64,000 nucleotides of DNA, from assembly GCF_030035675.1 (NCBI RefSeq), contig NC_084486.1, forward strand, positions 94,425,027 through 94,489,026, read 5' to 3'. Of this stretch, positions 60,081-64,000 are shown in pieces (within the stretch, counting starts at the first letter, position 1; the number at the start of each line of letters is the position of its first letter). The stretch is from Rhineura floridana (taxonomy: Eukaryota > Chordata > Lepidosauria > Squamata > Rhineuridae). The notes beneath the pieces are model-generated. The model was not told the origin of the DNA. It worked only from the letters and a program-made list of their open reading frames with translations, and did not search any database. Position numbers and translations under genes: made by a program.

Positions 60081-60728
60081 ATCCATGCCATGACTTTTTC
60101 TGACAAGGCTGGAACAGGCATGAATTCTAGAAGAGAAATCCTTGTTTGGGCAGGAGTAATAAATGCACACCTGTTCTATAAGCCTACAGTTAAAGCAAAG
60201 AAAGCTTAGAAATAGAATAGAAAAGAAAAAGAAAGATCCTCTCCCTGCCCACCATGAGTTCTGTCAATCTGACTACTTGACAACTCTTTCCTGGCATCCC
60301 TGATGGTGTCAACTGTTGGACCTCTGTCTCACAGTATAGCACTGGGGCTGCTACATGCAACCTATACCTGCTGAAATTCCCACTTCTACACAACTATTAA
60401 AGGTGCAGGAACTTTCTCTGCTTTTTCACCTGGCCACCCTAAGTGGGAAATTGTAGTTTAACAAACCCCAGAAATCATGCATTATGGCATCTGAGAGAAA
60501 GGAAAGGCTAAATGGACCAATGCTTGTTCTCAGTCCAAAAACCCATGGTTTATTGGGCTGAGATTGTCCAATCAATAAACAAAAACTTATGACTGAACCA
60601 GGCCAATGTATAAAGTAGGCTAGTCACTTACGCATTGTCAAAAAGAAAGAAAGCATTGCCAGAAAAGAGGACAAAAGAGGACACCGGTTATGCTAATATA
60701 TATGCAGGGATATAAATATAGAAATAGA

Positions 60729-60953
60729 GGGTTGTATTCAACATAGCGCTAAGTTGAATGTTCCATCAGGGCAAGGATTTTTCCTTGTACAACAGAATCT
60801 TCTCCCCCTCTTCTCCCCTTGCATGCTCCTAAATCTGTTATGAGGGGTTCCCCCAACATTCCAGAGCAGATTTGGGATGGTGCGGAGGGGAGAAATCCCC
60901 TTGCACGAGTTGAAGTTGTTCAGCTAGTACAAGAGCTTAGTTGAATACTGCCC
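60729..60953. mobile_element. Palindromic element with GTATTCAAC ends
   Basis: GGGTTGTATTCAACATAGCG left and the inverse of GGGCAGTATTCAACTAAGC right. The interior arms 'ttctccccctcttctcccc' and 'tggtgcggaggggagaaa' also pair. 225 bp, single copy in the window. Confidence 0.65.
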
Positions 60954-61680
60954 AATTACTACAGTGAAACAGAAATACCATTGCATCTCATTATAGTAGA
61001 GAAGGCTGTGACTAGGTAAACAGAGTGCCTACACAGTCTTGCTGTCTATGTACTAAATATATGTGAGCAACAGCAAGGCCCCTGTTCTCCTTTCTTATAG
61101 TTCTTCTTTATCTTTAAACTGAACTTGGATCACACAAACCTTCAGACTAGAGGACCATCCCCTGTAAAGTAGGAGACATGGCTACCTTAGTGTAAACTGA
61201 TCCAGGGCTGGAACTGCCTTATTGCACATGGGCTGCTGAACATTTGATGCTGGCTTCTAGAAATGCAAATCTTTCTTCTGCACTTTTCAGGGACTGTTTC
61301 CTAAAAATGTTGTGCTGACTGGGGTTTTTCAAAATTATTTTTAAAATTTGATTTTAAAATGCGTTGGAAAAGATATGATTACATCAAAATGCACTAATAA
61401 CAATCAAACAACAAAACAGATCACATTGCTAGGGATACGCCACCTAACAAATAAGCCCAATCAACTAACAAGAAATTATATAATATTCTTTCATCCTTAC
61501 AAGTTTGTTACAGAAGCCCAGTCCTGTAGCAGAGGTGAGTATACTTTAGGAGTCAAACAGAAGAAAGGGTAAGAAAAAGGGTAAATGAAAAGTAGAAAAA
61601 ATAGAAATGAACAGAAGTCAAACAGATCTTGCCCTTCAGCTGTTGAAAATAAAAACTAAACCAGACTAAAAAACTAAACT
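60954..61680. other. No recognisable feature
   Basis: AT-rich intergenic DNA. Confidence 0.4.
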
Positions 61681-61681
61681 A

Positions 61682-61803
61682 GCCAGATGCTTTGTGGGCA
61701 TCCTGTTCTTACAGTGCCTAAAGCCCACAAGCATCTGGTTGGCCACTGTGAGAACAGGATGTTGGATCAGATGGGTTTTGGTTTGATCCAGCAGGCCCTC
61801 TTA
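61682..61803 (+). repeat. CR1 3' end with a scrambled inverted piece
   Basis: 61,724-61,803 is a plus-strand CR1 end ('catctggttggccactgtg', 'gatccagcaggccctctt'). Just before it, 61,682-61,717 holds two short inverted pieces of the same sequence in swapped order. Confidence 0.65.
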
Positions 61804-62503
61804 AAATTGCAGTAGGTCCTTCCTGTGAGGTTTTTTTAAAATTCAGTTTTGAGGAAAAACCATCATATTTTAAATACATATTTTAAAAACATATTCTTTA
61901 CATTTAAGCAACCAATATATGGAGAAAATAAGTTTCTCATAATATTTAGTGTTTTTCATATTGTTTCCCCTTATCTATGTATCCTGGGAACTGGATCTTT
62001 CAATGCTGTGTATATGGCAGAGGAGATAAGTGCTTATAAACTACTTCAGCTTTCATTGAATCATGAGGGAGCTGCAACTCTGTGCAGTACAACCCTGCAG
62101 AAGCAGATGTTCTTTGACTACCAGGTAGTACAGGCACTGAACGAGAGTCATTTGAGGAAGGATCAGCCTCAGCATCTTCTGACCAATCCTAGACCTCACA
62201 GAACCTTACACTCTCTACATGGAAGCTGCTGTCACCATCTCATGTATGCAGAGGGAGGATGGCGTGAAGATGCCTCAAGTGATGGTTGGAATCCCTAGGG
62301 ATTCTCACATGGCCTATTAAATGAGTGTTCATTGTGTACCTGTGTATGCAAATAGCTGAGCTGTACCCTTGTACAGTTATTCACATGTAACGTTCAACAA
62401 GTGTACACTCTTTCAAACAAACACTTGTACATGTGTAGAGATGGCTTCTGTCAGCGTTCAGTAAGATAAGCCATTCTGGATGTTAACAGCCATGGCTGCA
62501 GAT
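61804..62503. other. No gene recognised
   Basis: A 149-codon open frame at 61,849-62,298 has no recognised domain, and I do not call it a gene. Confidence 0.4.
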
Positions 62504-62695
62504 CATTTATTTATTTAGATAATTAATATACTACTTAATACTTCAAAGAAATCTCTGAATGTTTTACAACATTATAAGAATAAGACTTAAATGCGAAGAA
62601 ATAAAATAGAAAATAAATACAATTAAAAATTTCACAGTTCAAAACTGCACAAAACAGAAATAAAGAAAAACAATAAAACAACAACATACGGGGAC
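62504..62695. repeat. LINE-tail, A-rich
   Basis: 'catttatttatttagataat' followed by 'gaaataaaatagaaaataaa' and more A-rich sequence; end of an inverted LINE or SINE. Confidence 0.45.
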
Positions 62696-63215
62696 TATAA
62701 TCACTAATGGCAAACCAAAATACAGGGACGGAGCAGAGATAATCATTTTCACCCACCAAATATACAAGCATGGCTTTTATAGGCAGCAGTAGCACTCTCA
62801 CTTCTGCTGCTATCTCTTGCCAACATAAGCTCACAGCAAAAGGTGGAGCAAAATTGCACACTTCTCTCATCCAGGGAGCATCCACAATTATCCCTCTCCC
62901 CACCCACAATACCCATAACAAGAACAACAAAAGGGGTGGCACCCTCGCTCTCAGTGTTAACCCTAAAGGGTGATACCCAATGGCACTGATTATAAGGCCT
63001 CTGGGTGGGAGTGTTCCCAACAAACCCCAGGCGTCCCCAATAATCTCCAGCTTGTGCCCAAGTATTGCCTGCCCAGCGGCCACTAAGGTTGTAATCCACT
63101 GTCTGAGAGCCACAGGTTGAGAGCCCTTGTGCTCATGCTCCAAGCAATTGTGAGGCTTAAGTAATTATATACTTGGAGGAGTAAACAAACAGCAGACAAA
63201 TAAATTCACCATGTA

Positions 63216-63337
63216 TAGCAGGCATAGAGATCCTGAGATCCTCCAGATGTTGCTGAACTCCAGCTTCCATCATCTCTGGCCGTTGGCCATGCTGGATGGG
63301 GCTGATGGAAGATGCAATCTGGAGGGCCACATCGGTG
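63216..63337. mobile_element. Palindromic hAT-type MITE
   Basis: 'atcctccagatgttgctgaac' left and 'gcaatctggagggccacatc' right, centre 'ggccatgctggatgggg'. Confidence 0.7.
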
Positions 63338-63491
63338 TGTGTGTTTTTAGCTGCACTTCTCTCATGAAGAGTATAATATGTAGACTGGTCTTCATACACA
63401 TTCCCTCAGAAGACTAATGAATGTCATAAATCTATGAGCTATAATGGTGGAAATGTCTTCATGTAAAAGTCTCTGGAACAAATATCTAAGG

Positions 63492-63809
63492 CAGGGGTTC
63501 CCAAACTCTGGCCAGTGGACCACCGGTGGTCCATGACCTTCATTGAGGTGGTTCACACCGTGTCTGTGGATATGTGGTTGAAGAAGGGAGGTGGCACATC
63601 CATCATGTTAAATCATATTGATTCTATGGAATTCAAATTGTAATACAATAAAATACAATATATAAGAAATAAAAGAAGCAGTAAAAATAGAATTAAAATT
63701 CATACAGCATCTAGTACAACGTAATACAATTGCTACAACAGGTAGAAAAATAATTAAGTGGTCCACCAAGACCCTCAGCAGTTTTCAAGTGGTCTGCTGT
63801 AAGGGAACG
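63492..63809. mobile_element. hAT-type non-autonomous transposon, short copy
   Basis: CAGGGGTTCCCAAACTCTGG at the left. The right part 'ggtccaccaagaccctcagc' is the inverse of the left part of the 25,143 element, and 'ggaattcaaattgtaataca' is shared internally. It is about half the length of that element, and its last few terminal bases are diverged. Confidence 0.75.
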
Positions 63810-64000
63810 TCAATGTTCCTGTGATGTCCAGCTTTTCTTAAATTGGAGGCAATAACGTAGATGGCCTGGTTTCTTGTTTCCTCTGTGAGCAGAGTTGGAT
63901 TAAAACAAATAGTGGAGCCAGTGCAAAACCCAGTCTCCATGATTTTGTTCTATTCTTTTCAAAATCTAGACTCTGGAATAATAAATAAAAAGTGGCCTTT

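Noticed and set aside
61849-62298. 149-codon open frame
   Set aside because: No recognised domain and no exon-like splice sites; composition matches its AT-rich surroundings.
62535-63143. 202-codon minus-strand open frame
   Set aside because: Runs through an A-rich LINE tail, and the peptide end is low-complexity F/Y/L.
30000-64000. Search for DGKG exons, expected next from human synteny
   Set aside because: No peptide resembling the EF-hand, C1 or catalytic domains was seen; in human the gap to CRYGS is large, so DGKG probably starts beyond the window.

Overview
The window is vertebrate nuclear DNA, most likely from a squamate reptile and probably a lizard. Three split genes lie in the left half in the order DNAJB11 (minus), TBCCD1 (plus), CRYGS (plus). 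This is the block known from human 3q27 (CRYGS, TBCCD1, DNAJB11), read in the opposite direction. The repeats point to squamates: RTE-BovB, CR1 and L2 LINEs, CORE/MIR-like and tRNA-derived SINEs, and very many short palindromic DNA transposons. The species cannot be named from sequence alone.

Region 1 (1-5,300). DNAJB11 coding exons 1 and 2 are on the minus strand, and the rest of the gene runs off the left edge. Its start sits in a CpG-rich promoter (about 3,850-4,330) that faces TBCCD1 and carries two perfect TGACGTCA palindromes. A second GC-rich patch (about 4,790-5,260) may hold the non-coding first exon of TBCCD1.

Region 2 (5,300-21,700). A rearranged BovB copy and a long decayed BovB copy lie upstream of the first coding exon of TBCCD1. 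The six coding exons of TBCCD1 (11,268-20,052) give a complete 555-residue protein. Its first coding intron needs a GC-AG splice site. A CR1 copy sits in the last intron.

Region 3 (21,700-29,600). This contains a hAT-type element, a LINE fragment interrupted by a palindromic MITE with a perfect 8-bp target duplication, and the two large exons of CRYGS (gamma-S crystallin). The expected 7-codon first exon of CRYGS was not found.

Region 4 (29,600-64,000). No host exon was recognised here. DGKG, the next gene expected from human synteny, was not seen. The stretch is a mosaic of CR1, L2 and SINE copies, several MITE families, one probable solo LTR nested inside a MITE, and an L2 copy with an unbroken 533-codon reverse transcriptase frame.

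The three genes are not a pathway: DNAJB11 is an ER co-chaperone, TBCCD1 a centrosome/Golgi protein and CRYGS a lens structural protein. I saw no clearly new biological system. The most unusual items are an unclassified hairpin-ended transposon family, an 89-bp near-identical direct duplication, the GC-AG intron, and a possible decayed hammerhead-like motif inside a foldback repeat.
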